Below, one piece after another: positions 1 through 7,854 of a DNA stretch of 64,000 bases (positions are counted from its first letter, which is position 1; every line of letters starts with the position of its first letter). This DNA is from Roseiarcus sp963782255 (lineage in GTDB: Bacteria; Pseudomonadota; Alphaproteobacteria; Rhizobiales; Beijerinckiaceae). The notes under the pieces are model-generated. The model saw only the letters and a list, made by a program, of their open reading frames with translations. It made no database searches and was not told the DNA's origin. The position numbers were made by a program, and so were the translations under genes. Location of the stretch: assembly GCA_963782255.1 (NCBI GenBank), contig CAWAIS010000001.1, positions 682,001 to 746,000 of the forward strand. Reading direction: 5' to 3'.

Positions 1-624
1 ATCGTTGCGCAACGTCCCCTGGTTGCCCTTCAGCGCCAGAATGTAATCGGCCTTCTTGTCGATGATCTTCTGGGCGATGTCGCGCTGACAGCCGATCGCG
101 TCGATGGTGACGACGGCGCCTTCGATCGACAGCATGTCGAGGAGGGCCGGAATGGCGACGATCTCGTTAGCCTTCTCGCCGACCTTGGCCTGCGCCAGCA
201 CCAGGCGTTGGCGGGCGGCGAAGGCGGACACCATGTGGATGGCGTCCTTGGCTCCTTTGTTGCCCGAGCGCCGGGAGGTCTTGCCGTCGATGGCGATGAG
301 TTCGACCGGCGTCTTCATCAGCGCGCCGACCCAAGCCACGAAGCACCGCCGGAACGCCTGAGCGTCGAGCGTGGCGAAAATGTCGCCGAGGTGATCGTGG
401 CTCGGCGTGCCGTTGACGAAGGGGAGGAAGCGCCGCAGCAAGGCGAGCTTCCTCTGGCCGAAACGCGCGATGTCGGTGAAGCCCTCCGCGCCGGCCAGAA
501 CCGCCAGCAGAGACAAGAGCAGGATCTCGTCGAGCCGATAGGCCACCTTTCCTGGCTGCCGATGGTCTGGCATATCATTGAAATGAATCAGGAAAACTGT
601 TGTCTCAAAACCCGCCGCCGCCAT
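1..624 (-). CDS. ISAs1 family transposase (partial, 3' part outside window)
   Basis: DDE transposase that would mobilise the element. The visible N-terminal 208 residues carry hallmark ISAs1 text: PDHRQPGKVAYRLDEIL near residue 18, LIAIDGKTSRRSGNK (first catalytic Asp), a VSAFAARQRLVLAQ block, VVTIDAIGCQRDIAQKI (second catalytic Asp) and KADYILALKGNQ. The ATG at 624 is the first good start. The reading frame stays open further upstream towards the element end, so a longer form cannot be excluded. No frameshift is seen in the visible part, so the element could be active. Confidence 0.85.
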   Translation of the reverse strand, partial: MAAAGFETTVFLIHFNDMPDHRQPGKVAYRLDEILLLSLLAVLAGAEGFTDIARFGQRKLALLRRFLPFVNGTPSHDHLGDIFATLDAQAFRRCFVAWVGALMKTPVELIAIDGKTSRRSGNKGAKDAIHMVSAFAARQRLVLAQAKVGEKANEIVAIPALLDMLSIEGAVVTIDAIGCQRDIAQKIIDKKADYILALKGNQGTLRND

Positions 625-730
625 CGCCTCCGAAGCGTCCACCGTCGTCCTCCCGCCAACCGAATCAGCGGAGATCGACAGATTCAGCACTTTGCGCGTT
701 TGTCACCAACTTCTTCACCCGATCGCCCTG
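1..730 (-). mobile_element. ISAs1-type insertion sequence, one end only
   Basis: A transposase gene runs off the left edge of the window. Its outer end can be placed at base 730, because the minus strand there begins CAGGGCGATCGG, the kind of CAGGG terminus known for ISAs1-family elements. The neighbouring PfpI reading frame loses its family sequence at exactly this base. The other terminus and the target-site duplication lie outside the window. The boundary is an inference from the host gene break plus the terminus motif. Confidence 0.7.
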
Positions 731-1105
731 GCCCTCGACAGCGTCGGCCTGTACGAGGAGCCAAGGCCCGTGACAGACGGCGGCGACGAGCTTATCGCCG
801 TCGATGAACGCCTTGACGACACGCATCGCCTCCGGGTCGATCCGCAGCTTGTCCGGATTGATGACGCCGCCGGGGATGACGAGCGCATCGTAATTGTCGG
901 GGTTCACGTCCGAGATCTTGAGATCTGCCGGCTGGCTGTCGCCCCAGTCGGTGAATTTCCAGGCGCGGACGGGTCTTCCCGTCGGCGTCGCCACATCGAG
1001 CCGCGCGCCTTTCTTGCGCAGGTCATCGCGCGGGGTGGTGAGCTCGACCTGCTCGACACCGTCCGTGCAGATTGTGAGGATTCGGGCGTCCTGAATGTTC
1101 GGCAT
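665..1105 (-). pseudogene. PfpI/DJ-1 family stress protease-like protein, C-terminus replaced by IS sequence
   Basis: DJ-1/PfpI superfamily proteins of this group act as stress-induced glyoxalases, deglycases or proteases. Residues 1-125 match the family: DGVEQVEL with Glu18, an ALVIPGG strand near residue 74, and the nucleophile elbow AVCHGPW with Cys111-His112. The frame then crosses the IS terminus at codon 125/126 and adds 21 IS-encoded residues before a stop. The usual length is about 180-190 residues, so the last third of the fold is missing and the product is probably non-functional. AGGAG precedes the ATG by 8 bases. An exact EcfG-type promoter lies upstream, so the broken gene may still be transcribed under stress. 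Confidence 0.8.
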
Positions 1106-1136
1106 GGAAAGGCTCCTGAAATCCCGCCCGCGGCCC

Positions 1137-1161
1137 AACGGCGCGCGCTTCCGATTGTTCC
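1137..1161 (-). promoter_or_regulatory. EcfG-type promoter of the pfpI remnant
   Basis: On the minus strand GGAAC (1161-1157) is followed by 16 bases and CGTT (1140-1137). This is an exact match to the general-stress sigma factor consensus, and it ends 31 bases before the start codon. Confidence 0.75.
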
Positions 1162-1263
1162 GGGGGCTTTTCTTCCGAGACGCGTCACGGGATAGCGATA
1201 GCGATCGCCAGCGGCGCGCCGACGTGGCGCAGCGCGAGGTGTCGCGCACCGCATTCGTTCCCA

Positions 1264-1860
1264 TCAGCTCCGGCTGGCGGTCCACTGGCCGCCGTACTTG
1301 AATTCCGGCGCGGACTTGAGCTGAGCCTTGGTGGCGTCCATCGTCGCCCGCCAGATCTTGTTGTTGGCGTCATAGGTCACGGCCACCGCGTCGGGATCGA
1401 CCGCGACGTAGTGCGTGCCCATGCCAAGGAAGCCGCCGACCGACAGAATGTACCCCGTCACCTGCTTCTGCTTGTTGAAGGCGACGTCCTGGATCTTGCC
1501 GATGTCGTTGTTCTGCTTGTTGTAGATGTTGAGGCCGACGACGTTTGAGCTCAGCATGTCGCTGCTTTGCAGGTTGATGAACTGCGGCTTTGCCGGCGTC
1601 GGCGTCGCGGCGGCCGCCTGAGGCGCGTTAGCCGGCGGATTCATGCCGTTCGGATTGGCGCCGGCGGGAGCGTTTGTTTCCGCTGTTTTCGCGCCAGCCC
1701 TAGGCGCCTTCGCCGTCGAATTTGCGCCGTTAACGTTCGCGCCGGTGTTGGTCGTGTTTGCCGTGGAACTGGCGCCGTTCGTATTTGGGTTCGTCTGCGC
1801 CAAGGCGGTGGCGCACGCCAGGGCGGTTACCGCCGCCGCGGCAATGAAGAAGCTGCGCAT
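1264..1860 (-). CDS. Exported PRC-barrel domain protein
   Basis: 198-residue protein with an N-terminal signal peptide (MRSFFIAAAAVTALACATALA) and then an Asn/Thr/Ala/Pro-rich linker to about residue 85. The C-terminal PRC-barrel includes NVVGLNIYNKQNNDIGKIQDV and GYILSVGGFLGMGTHYVAVD. PRC-barrels are small beta domains found in RimM, the photosynthetic reaction centre H subunit and many exported alphaproteobacterial proteins. The molecular role here is unknown. The ATG at 1860 is chosen because GAGGAG lies 8 bases upstream; a GTG nine bases earlier lacks such spacing. A degenerate EcfG box lies upstream, which would fit a stress-induced envelope protein. Confidence 0.8.
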   Translation of the reverse strand: MRSFFIAAAAVTALACATALAQTNPNTNGASSTANTTNTGANVNGANSTAKAPRAGAKTAETNAPAGANPNGMNPPANAPQAAAATPTPAKPQFINLQSSDMLSSNVVGLNIYNKQNNDIGKIQDVAFNKQKQVTGYILSVGGFLGMGTHYVAVDPDAVAVTYDANNKIWRATMDATKAQLKSAPEFKYGGQWTASRS

Positions 1861-1895
1861 GGGGTTCACTCCTCATAGACCCGAGAGTTTTCGGA

Positions 1896-1921
1896 AACTC
1901 GAACGCCACCGGAAGGGTTCC
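1896..1921 (-). promoter_or_regulatory. Possible EcfG-type promoter (variant -10) of the PRC-barrel gene
   Basis: Minus-strand GGAACC starts at 1921. After GGAAC and 17 bases comes AGTT (1899-1896). The -35 is ideal, but the -10 differs from CGTT at one base. It lies 35 bases from the start codon. Confidence 0.4.
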
Positions 1922-2031
1922 ACCGTCAGCGCGCTTCTCCTCCGGCTTCAGTCTCAGGGCATGGCGCCGGACCCGCCCTGGGGGAACAAACGGACGCTGG
2001 CGGCATTTCGGTGACGCAAGGACGCGAGCCG

Positions 2032-2232
2032 ATGCCGACGCCGCAGCCGAACGATCCGATTCCCGTCCCGGAGCCTGCCATCGTCCGGCCGCCGACGCCG
2101 GCCGAGACGCCCGAGCCGGGCGAGCCCGCCGGCCTGCCGGAGCCCGGTCCGGACATCGTCACGCCCCCGCAACCAAGCGAGGTTCCGCCGGCGCGGCCTC
2201 AAGAGATGCCGCAGGGGCGGCTCACGCGGTAA
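2032..2232 (+). CDS. Small proline-rich protein of unknown function
   Basis: 66-residue protein dominated by Pro, Glu and Asp (MPTPQPNDPIPVPEP onward), without a signal peptide or membrane segment. I do not recognise a functional domain. Short Pro-rich proteins of this kind are common hypothetical genes in Hyphomicrobiales. The ATG at 2032 is preceded by AAGGA at about 9 bases; a GTG at 2011 in the same frame is the alternative. A weak EcfG-like box with CATT in place of CGTT lies at 1983-2007. Low-complexity codon bias could also create such a frame by chance, so confidence is moderate. Confidence 0.5.
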   Translation: MPTPQPNDPIPVPEPAIVRPPTPAETPEPGEPAGLPEPGPDIVTPPQPSEVPPARPQEMPQGRLTR

Positions 2233-2290
2233 TCGTGGCTACCCGGGCGCTCGGCAAAACGCAGGAACGACGCATGTCATGGAGGGAGCG

Positions 2291-2782
2291 ATGAGACTTC
2301 AGGAAGGCGTGCGCTCGCTTTTCCTGCGCGAGTTCCTGGCGGCCTTCGCGCTGTCGCTTCGCTATATGTTCGTCAAGCCGAAGGCCACGCTGAACTATCC
2401 CAACGAGAAGAGCCCGCAGTCGCCCCGCTTTCGCGGCGAGCACGCTTTGCGGCGCTATCCCAACGGCGAAGAGCGTTGCATCGCCTGCAAGCTCTGCGAG
2501 GCGATCTGTCCCGCGCAGGCGATTACGATCGAGGCGGATCCAAGCCGCAACGACGACACGCGCCGCGCGACGCGCTATGACATCGACATGGTCAAGTGCA
2601 TCTACTGCGGCTTCTGCCAGGAAGCCTGCCCGGTCGACGCCATCGTCGAGGGCCCGAACATCGAGTTCTCGACCGAAACGCGGGAGGAGCTGTACTATGA
2701 CAAGGAGCGGCTCCTGGCCAACGGCGATCGCTGGGAGCGCGAACTCGCTCGAAATATTCTGGCCGATGCCCCCTACAGGTAG
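2291..2782 (+). CDS. nuoI: NADH-quinone oxidoreductase subunit I (NuoI), isolated copy
   Basis: Complex I subunit carrying the two 4Fe-4S clusters N6a and N6b that pass electrons to NuoB. Both eight-iron ferredoxin motifs are intact: CIACKLCEAICP and CIYCGFCQEACP. The family signature PRFRGEHALRRYPNGEERC precedes the first. The ending RWERELARNILADAPYR is canonical, so at 163 residues the protein is full length. ATG 2291 follows GGAGGG; an ATG 12 bases upstream is possible. It stands alone, with no other nuo gene in the window, and is followed 18 bases later by a flavin monooxygenase. It may be a second copy or one displaced from a nuo operon. Confidence 0.92.
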   Translation: MRLQEGVRSLFLREFLAAFALSLRYMFVKPKATLNYPNEKSPQSPRFRGEHALRRYPNGEERCIACKLCEAICPAQAITIEADPSRNDDTRRATRYDIDMVKCIYCGFCQEACPVDAIVEGPNIEFSTETREELYYDKERLLANGDRWERELARNILADAPYR

Positions 2783-2800
2783 GCGATCCGGAGCTTTGAG

Positions 2801-4315
2801 GTGACGCGCTCAGACGTTCTGATTGTCGGCGCCGGGCCGACCGGTTTGGTGCTGGCTTTGTGGCTCGCGAAGCTCGGCGTGGACGTTCGCATCGTCGACA
2901 AGACAGACGCTCCAGGCACGACCTCGCGGGCGCTCGCCATCCAGGCGCGGACGCTCGAGCTTTACCGGCAGCTCGATCTCGCCGACGCTGTTCTCGAGCG
3001 GGCGCACAAAGTGCCGGCCGTCAACTTGTGGGCGCGCGGCAAGCGCAAGGCGCGGATGCGCTTCGAGGAAGTCGGCGTCGGGCTCACGCCCTATCCCCAT
3101 TTGCACATCTTCCCTCAAGACGAGCACGAGCGGCTCCTGATTGCGCGATTGGAGGCCGAGGGCGTTTCGGTCGAGCGGCAGACGGAGGTAGTGAGCTATG
3201 CGGAGGAGGGCGGCCGTATCGTCGCGCGCCTTCGCAAAGCGCACGGCGACGAGGAATGCGAAGTCGCCTACATCGCGGGCTGCGACGGCGCGCGCTCGCT
3301 TGTGCGCGAGACGATCGGCGCGGGCTTTCCCGGCGGGACGTATCAAGACATCTTTTACGTTGCCGACGTGGACGCCGCCGGCCCCGCTATCGACGGCGAG
3401 CTGCATGTCGATCTCGACGAAGCAGATTTTCTCGCTATCTTTCCGCTCAAAGGACGTGGCCGCGCGCGTCTCGTCGGCACGGTGCGGGGCGAAGGCGCAA
3501 CCCACGTCGATTCGCTGCGCTTCGAGGACGTGAGCGACCGCGCGATCACGAACCTGAAACTGGAAGTCGGCGAGCCGAACTGGTTTTCGACCTACCGCGT
3601 GCATCATCGCGTCGCCGATCATTTTCGCAAAGGGCGCGCCTTCCTCGTCGGCGACGCCGCCCATATCCATAGCCCCGCCGGCGGACAGGGCATGAACACC
3701 GGCATCGGCGACGCCATCAATCTGGCCTGGAAGCTGAAGACGGTTCTCGACGGCAAGGCGTCCGACGCGTTGCTCGACGCTTATGAAGCCGAGCGCATCG
3801 GTTTTGCGCGACGACTGGTGAAGACGACGGATCAGGCTTTCACGCTGGCGACTGCAGAAGGCGGGCTTGCGGATCTCTTGCGCCTCTGGGTCGCGCCGGT
3901 CGTGCTTTCGAGCGCGTTCGCGTTCGAGGCGATGCGCGAGTTCGCATTCAAGACAGTGTCCCAGATCAATGTGAATTATCGCGGCGGTCCCTTGAGCCAC
4001 GGAAAGGCGGGCGCCGTGCATGGCGGGGACCGTCTGCCCTGGGTCGCCGAGGGGCTCGACAACCATCAATCTCTGAGCGCCATGGAGTGGCAAGCGCATG
4101 TCTATGGTCATGCGCTGCCCGACGTGGCCTCATGGTGTGAGAGGCACGCGACGCCGTTGCACGTTTTTCCATGGACGGCCAAACACGACCGGGCGGGTCT
4201 TGCGCGGGACGCGCTTTATCTCATCCGGCCCGATAGCTACATTGCTTTCGCCGACGAACGCGGCTCGGCCGAGGGATTGCAGCGCTACTTCTCAGAACGC
4301 GGTCTTTCCCGGTAA
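2801..4315 (+). CDS. FAD-dependent aromatic-ring hydroxylase family monooxygenase
   Basis: 504-residue class A flavoprotein monooxygenase (PheA/TfdB/MhpA type) that would use NAD(P)H and O2 to hydroxylate an aromatic or polyketide substrate. Visible elements are the dinucleotide fold VLIVGAGPTGL at residues 6-16, the central CDGARSLVR motif, and the FAD-ribityl motif GDAAHIHSPAGGQGMNTGIGD near residue 285. The C-terminal thioredoxin-like domain is present but short. The substrate cannot be named. The start is GTG with GGAG about 8 bases upstream. It follows nuoI closely on the same strand, so cotranscription is possible, but no functional link is known. Confidence 0.85.
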   Translation: MTRSDVLIVGAGPTGLVLALWLAKLGVDVRIVDKTDAPGTTSRALAIQARTLELYRQLDLADAVLERAHKVPAVNLWARGKRKARMRFEEVGVGLTPYPHLHIFPQDEHERLLIARLEAEGVSVERQTEVVSYAEEGGRIVARLRKAHGDEECEVAYIAGCDGARSLVRETIGAGFPGGTYQDIFYVADVDAAGPAIDGELHVDLDEADFLAIFPLKGRGRARLVGTVRGEGATHVDSLRFEDVSDRAITNLKLEVGEPNWFSTYRVHHRVADHFRKGRAFLVGDAAHIHSPAGGQGMNTGIGDAINLAWKLKTVLDGKASDALLDAYEAERIGFARRLVKTTDQAFTLATAEGGLADLLRLWVAPVVLSSAFAFEAMREFAFKTVSQINVNYRGGPLSHGKAGAVHGGDRLPWVAEGLDNHQSLSAMEWQAHVYGHALPDVASWCERHATPLHVFPWTAKHDRAGLARDALYLIRPDSYIAFADERGSAEGLQRYFSERGLSR

Positions 4316-4390
4316 TCTGTCGCAAACTGAGCGCATAAGGGACGCACCGCAGGACGTCCGGTTCAGTCACTCCTTCACTCGCGAGGCTTG

Positions 4391-6244
4391 ATGCCCAGCC
4401 GTATCGAGGATTACGCCGTCATCGGGAATTGCGAGACGCTAGCGCTCGTCGGGCGTGACGGCTCCATCGACTGGCTGAGCCTGCCGCGCTTCGACAGCAG
4501 CGCCTGCTTTACAGCGCTGCTCGGCGAACCGAAGCACGGACGGTGGCTGATCGCGCCGGCGGCGTCCGATATTCGCGTTTCCCGCCGCTATCGCGGCGAT
4601 ACGTTGATTCTGGAGACGGTGTTCCGGACGGAACACGGCGCCGCGAGCCTCACCGACTTCATGTATCGCCGCGACGGGGCTTCGGATCTGGTCCGCATCG
4701 TCAAGGGCCTGCAAGGCGAGGTGCCAATGCGGATGGAGCTTGTCGCTCGCTTCGGATACGGCTCGGTCGTCCCGTGGGTGACGAAGCAGGAGGACGGACG
4801 GCTTGAGTTCATCGCGGGTCCGGATCGGCTGCTCCTCGACACCGATGTCCCGACCCGCGGAGAAGACTACCGAACCTTGAGCGAATTCACCATCGGCGCG
4901 GGACAGGAGGCAAGCTTTGCGCTCAACTGGTCGCCATCTTACCGGCCCACCCCGGCGGCGCTGCCGGCGGGGGAGGCGCTGAAGAGCGTCGAATCCTTCT
5001 GGTCCGGTTGGGCCGCGATGTCTAAACCAAGCGAAGACTGGAGCGACGCCGTCCTGCGTTCGCTCCTCACTTTGAAGGCGCTGACGCATTGGGAGACGGG
5101 CGGGATCATCGCCGCAGGCACGACCTCGCTTCCCGAGAAGGTGGGCGGCTCGCGCAACTGGGACTACCGCTATTGCTGGCTTCGCGACGCCACGTTCACG
5201 CTCTTCGCAATGATTGGCACAGGCTATCTCGACGAGGCAAAGGCCTGGCATCAGTGGCTCCTTCGCGCCGTGGCTGGGTCTCCCGACGACGTCCAGACGA
5301 TGTACGGCGTCGCCGGGGAACGCCGGCTGGACGAGTATGAAATCCCCTGGCTGCCGGGATACGGAGGCGCGAAACCGGTGCGCGTGGGCAACGCGGCTGT
5401 TTCCCAACTCCAGCTTGACGTTTACGGCGAAGTGCTCGACGCCTTCTACGTCGCCCGCCGGGCGGGACTGTGCACAAGCGAGGAGACCTGGGATCTCGAA
5501 TGCGCGCTCGTCAACCATCTCGAGAAGATCTGGCGCGAACCCGACGAGGGCATCTGGGAAGTTCGCGGCGGGCGCAAGCAGTTCACCCACTCGAAGGTCA
5601 TGGCCTGGGTCGCCTTCGATCGCGCGGTGCGCTCGATCGAGGAGTTTGATCTCGGAGGTCCGGTCGAACGCTGGCGCGCCGTCCGTTCGGCCATTCATGA
5701 GGAGGTTTGCGCGCACGGGTTCGACTCCGGCCGGAACGCCTTCGTCCAGTCCTTCGGGTCAACTGCGCTCGACGCCAGCCTCCTGCTCATTCCTCTTGTC
5801 GGCTTCCTCCCGCCCGACGATCCGCGGGTTCGCGGCACCGTCGCGGCGATTGAGCGCGACCTTGTGTGGAATGGGCTCGTCATGCGCTACGACACCGGAA
5901 CCCGCACGGACGGCTTGCCGCCCGGCGAAGGCGCGTTCCTGGCTTGCAGCTTCTGGCTCGCGGACGCCTACGCCATGCTCGGCCGGCAGGACGAGGCGCG
6001 CCAATTGTTCGAGCGATTGCTCGCGCTGCGCAACGACGTTGGTCTTTTGGCGGAAGAGTATGATCCGTCCGGACGCCGCCAGCTCGGCAACTTCCCCCAG
6101 GGGTTTTCGCACCTGGCGCTGATCAACACGGCTCACAATCTGGCTAGTGTGGCAGGGCCGGCGGAGCAGCGGGCGGGACGAGTGGATGGAGCCGCGACGA
6201 AGCCAGACGAGGCCAAAGCGTCGGTGGCGAAAGGCTCTGGCTGA
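4391..6244 (+). CDS. Glycoside hydrolase family 15 protein (glucoamylase/trehalase type)
   Basis: 617-residue cytosolic GH15 enzyme expected to hydrolyse alpha-glucosidic bonds of trehalose or short maltodextrins. Family features are the N-terminal IEDYAVIGNCETLALVGRDGSIDWLSLPRFD, the KVGGSRNWDYRYCWLRDATFTL block near residue 250 forming the sugar-binding barrel, and the C-terminal RRQLGNFPQGFSHLALINTA near residue 560. No signal peptide is seen. GCGAGG precedes the ATG at 4391 by about 4 bases; a TTG just upstream is an alternative. In related bacteria GH15 genes often sit near trehalose or stress genes, and here the next gene carries an EcfG promoter. Trehalase activity is an inference. Confidence 0.88.
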   Translation: MPSRIEDYAVIGNCETLALVGRDGSIDWLSLPRFDSSACFTALLGEPKHGRWLIAPAASDIRVSRRYRGDTLILETVFRTEHGAASLTDFMYRRDGASDLVRIVKGLQGEVPMRMELVARFGYGSVVPWVTKQEDGRLEFIAGPDRLLLDTDVPTRGEDYRTLSEFTIGAGQEASFALNWSPSYRPTPAALPAGEALKSVESFWSGWAAMSKPSEDWSDAVLRSLLTLKALTHWETGGIIAAGTTSLPEKVGGSRNWDYRYCWLRDATFTLFAMIGTGYLDEAKAWHQWLLRAVAGSPDDVQTMYGVAGERRLDEYEIPWLPGYGGAKPVRVGNAAVSQLQLDVYGEVLDAFYVARRAGLCTSEETWDLECALVNHLEKIWREPDEGIWEVRGGRKQFTHSKVMAWVAFDRAVRSIEEFDLGGPVERWRAVRSAIHEEVCAHGFDSGRNAFVQSFGSTALDASLLLIPLVGFLPPDDPRVRGTVAAIERDLVWNGLVMRYDTGTRTDGLPPGEGAFLACSFWLADAYAMLGRQDEARQLFERLLALRNDVGLLAEEYDPSGRRQLGNFPQGFSHLALINTAHNLASVAGPAEQRAGRVDGAATKPDEAKASVAKGSG

Positions 6245-6284
6245 ACTGCGAAAACGCCCCGCGGTGTTGATCGTCGCCGCTGGA

Positions 6285-6309
6285 GGAACAGGCCGACGCC
6301 TCCCGCGTT
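6285..6309 (+). promoter_or_regulatory. EcfG-type promoter of the DUF1328 gene
   Basis: GGAAC (6285-6289), 16 bases, CGTT (6306-6309): exact general-stress promoter consensus, with the -10 ending 30 bases before the start codon. Confidence 0.75.
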
Positions 6310-6339
6310 TACCGCCCAGACAATCTCAAGGAGGTCAAT

Positions 6340-6510
6340 ATGTTCGGGTGGGCGATCGCTTTTCTCGTCATCGCGGTGATTGCGGGCATTCTCGGTTTCG
6401 GAGGCGTCGCCGGAACGGCGTTCGCCGCCGCGAAGATCATCTTCATCGTCGCCCTGATCGCGTTTCTGATCTCGGGCGTGATGGGCTTTACGAGGAGGGG
6501 CGCGCCTTAA
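6340..6510 (+). CDS. DUF1328 (YtjA family) small inner-membrane protein
   Basis: 56-residue protein made of two hydrophobic helices (WAIAFLVIAVIAGILGFGGVA and AAKIIFIVALIAFLISGVMGF) with a short basic tail, the standard DUF1328/YtjA architecture and length. These peptides are membrane proteins of unknown function, often induced by general stress in alphaproteobacteria. AAGGAGG stands 5 bases upstream of the ATG. An exact EcfG box precedes it, and the stop codon lies inside a GC-rich palindrome that probably ends transcription. Confidence 0.85.
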   Translation: MFGWAIAFLVIAVIAGILGFGGVAGTAFAAAKIIFIVALIAFLISGVMGFTRRGAP

Positions 6511-6518
6511 GGCGCGCC
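6499..6518. terminator. Palindromic hairpin between convergent DUF1328 and phyR
   Basis: An 8-bp GC stem (GGCGCGCC ... GGCGCGCC) around TTAA gives a perfect 20-bp palindrome spanning the DUF1328 stop codon. It lies 16 bases from the end of phyR, so it could act for both strands. It has no strong U-tract. Confidence 0.5.
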
Positions 6519-6534
6519 TCGTTCCCCTATGCCG

Positions 6535-7326
6535 TCAGGCGGCGGCGCGGGCTCTTCTGTCGAAGAACAGAGCCTGGCTGACGGCCGCTCTGACGGAGTC
6601 GGGGTTGAACGGCTTCTGCAACAGAAAGGCTGGCTCCGGACGCTTCGCCGCGCTGCCGAGATAAATGCCCGGATGCGCGGTGATGAACACGACGGGCCTG
6701 CTGGCCACGCTCAGGATCTCGTTGACCGCATCGAGCCCGGAGCTGCCGTCGGCGAGCTGGATGTCCGCCATAATCAGTTCGGGTTTGCGCTCGGCAGCGA
6801 GGGCGATCGCCTGGCGCTTGGCGCGCGCGACGCCGACAACGCGATGTCCAAGGTCCTCGACGATCGTCTCGAGGTCCATCGCGATGATCGGCTCGTCCTC
6901 GATGATGAGGATTTTCGTCGCCAGCTCCTGCGCGATGTCCCGCGCGCCTCGTCCCAGCAGGGTCGCGACCCGCGCGGAGTCGAGGCCCATGATCGTAGCG
7001 GTGTCGGGGATCGAAAAGCCCTCCACCGTCTTGAGCAAGAAGGCCTGGCGCGTGCGCGGCGAAAGCGCGGCAAGATTGCGGTCGAACGCGGATTCCTCGC
7101 AGTCGAGGCTCACGTCGGAGATATGCGTAGCCGACCACACTTCCAGGTAGAGCTGGTAAAGCGCGATCCGCGGATCGAGGTCGCGGGTGAAGGCCGCGGG
7201 ATTCTCCAGGAGGTATTCCAAGGTGGCTGTCAGATAGGCGTCGCCGCTCTCCTGGGACCCGTTCAGCGCCCGCGAGAACCGCCTGAGATAAGGAAGCAAC
7301 GGCGCTATGACTTGCGAGATCGACAT
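6535..7326 (-). CDS. phyR: Two-component response regulator PhyR (general stress response)
   Basis: Anti-anti-sigma regulator. When phosphorylated it binds NepR through its sigma-like domain and frees EcfG. The 263-residue protein has the typical order: an N-terminal ECF-sigma-like domain (residues 1-130, starting MSISQVIAPLLPYLRRFSRAL) and a C-terminal receiver domain (138-253). The receiver has acidic pocket Glu143-Asp144, phospho-acceptor Asp188, Thr216 and Lys238. The ATG at 7326 matches the usual PhyR N-terminus; the open frame further upstream is not homologous. It is divergent from nepR-ecfG, the canonical arrangement. I found no EcfG box on its own strand in the spacer. Confidence 0.95.
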   Translation of the reverse strand: MSISQVIAPLLPYLRRFSRALNGSQESGDAYLTATLEYLLENPAAFTRDLDPRIALYQLYLEVWSATHISDVSLDCEESAFDRNLAALSPRTRQAFLLKTVEGFSIPDTATIMGLDSARVATLLGRGARDIAQELATKILIIEDEPIIAMDLETIVEDLGHRVVGVARAKRQAIALAAERKPELIMADIQLADGSSGLDAVNEILSVASRPVVFITAHPGIYLGSAAKRPEPAFLLQKPFNPDSVRAAVSQALFFDRRARAAA

Positions 7327-7498
7327 TGATGCATCTCTGAGCTTGTTGACCGGATCCCTCGCGGTCGGAACGTCCGGCGAGACCTCGGCCCTACGTCGCC
7401 CTCCAGACCGAAACTTCGCAAATTCATTCCGACGCTTCAATTGGGGAAAGTACTTAGCAGCGGTCGCATGTCGCCGCTTTGTCGCCACAGCCCCACCC

Positions 7499-7543
7499 CT
7501 CATTGAGGCGCCGCCATCAGGGCGCCTCAATGAGATTATTTTT
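7499..7543 (+). terminator. Strong intrinsic terminator inside the phyR-nepR divergent spacer
   Basis: A 14-bp perfect stem (arms 7499-7512 and 7521-7534, core GAGGCGCC) with an 8-base loop is followed by ATTATTTTT at 7535-7543. This has all features of a rho-independent terminator acting on plus-strand transcripts, yet no annotated gene ends here. It lies 9 bases upstream of the nepR promoter -35. It may end an unannotated small RNA arising in 7327-7498 or shield nepR-ecfG from readthrough. Confidence 0.75.
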
Positions 7544-7552
7544 CGGGCCTGA

Positions 7553-7578
7553 GGAACGAAATGGCGAAAGGCCGTGTT
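7553..7578 (+). promoter_or_regulatory. Probable EcfG promoter of nepR-ecfG (autoregulation)
   Basis: GGAAC (7553-7557), 17 bases, TGTT (7575-7578). The -35 is exact and the -10 is one base off CGTT. EcfG self-activation of nepR-ecfG is established in the GSR literature, so this position is expected. Confidence 0.6.
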
Positions 7579-7641
7579 GTGCAGTGGGCGTGACAAAGAG
7601 CTTGAGCCTTGACGCGAGGCGGGGGCATGAGGCGAGGGGGA

Positions 7642-7854
7642 ATGATGACCAAACCGAAAGCCGCGGAAATGGAAGGTCAGGGCGACGGCGCGCTCGGTCC
7701 CAAGGCGTTGGAGGCGATCGGCCGGGCCTTGCGGGCGCATTACGACGATCTTGTCCAAGCGCCGTTGCCGCAGAAATTTATCGATCTCCTGACGCAGCTC
7801 GAGGCCGAAGAGCGGTTGTGCGAGCCGCGAGGCAGGCGCGATGCCGCCAAATAG
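7642..7854 (+). CDS. nepR: Anti-sigma factor NepR
   Basis: Small protein of about 70 residues that sequesters EcfG until phospho-PhyR binds it. The conserved NepR core is visible: LEAIGRALRAHYDDLVQAPLPQKFIDLLTQLE, corresponding to the two helices that clamp the sigma factor. GAGGGGGA lies just upstream of tandem ATGs at 7642 and 7645; an ATG at 7627 is possible. The last 14 bases overlap ecfG in another frame, indicating translational coupling and fixed stoichiometry. Confidence 0.9.
   Translation: MMTKPKAAEMEGQGDGALGPKALEAIGRALRAHYDDLVQAPLPQKFIDLLTQLEAEERLCEPRGRRDAAK

Noticed and set aside
1983..2007. GGAAC-N16-CATT upstream of the proline-rich gene
   Set aside because: The -10 lacks the conserved G, and the match is weak given how often GGAAC occurs.
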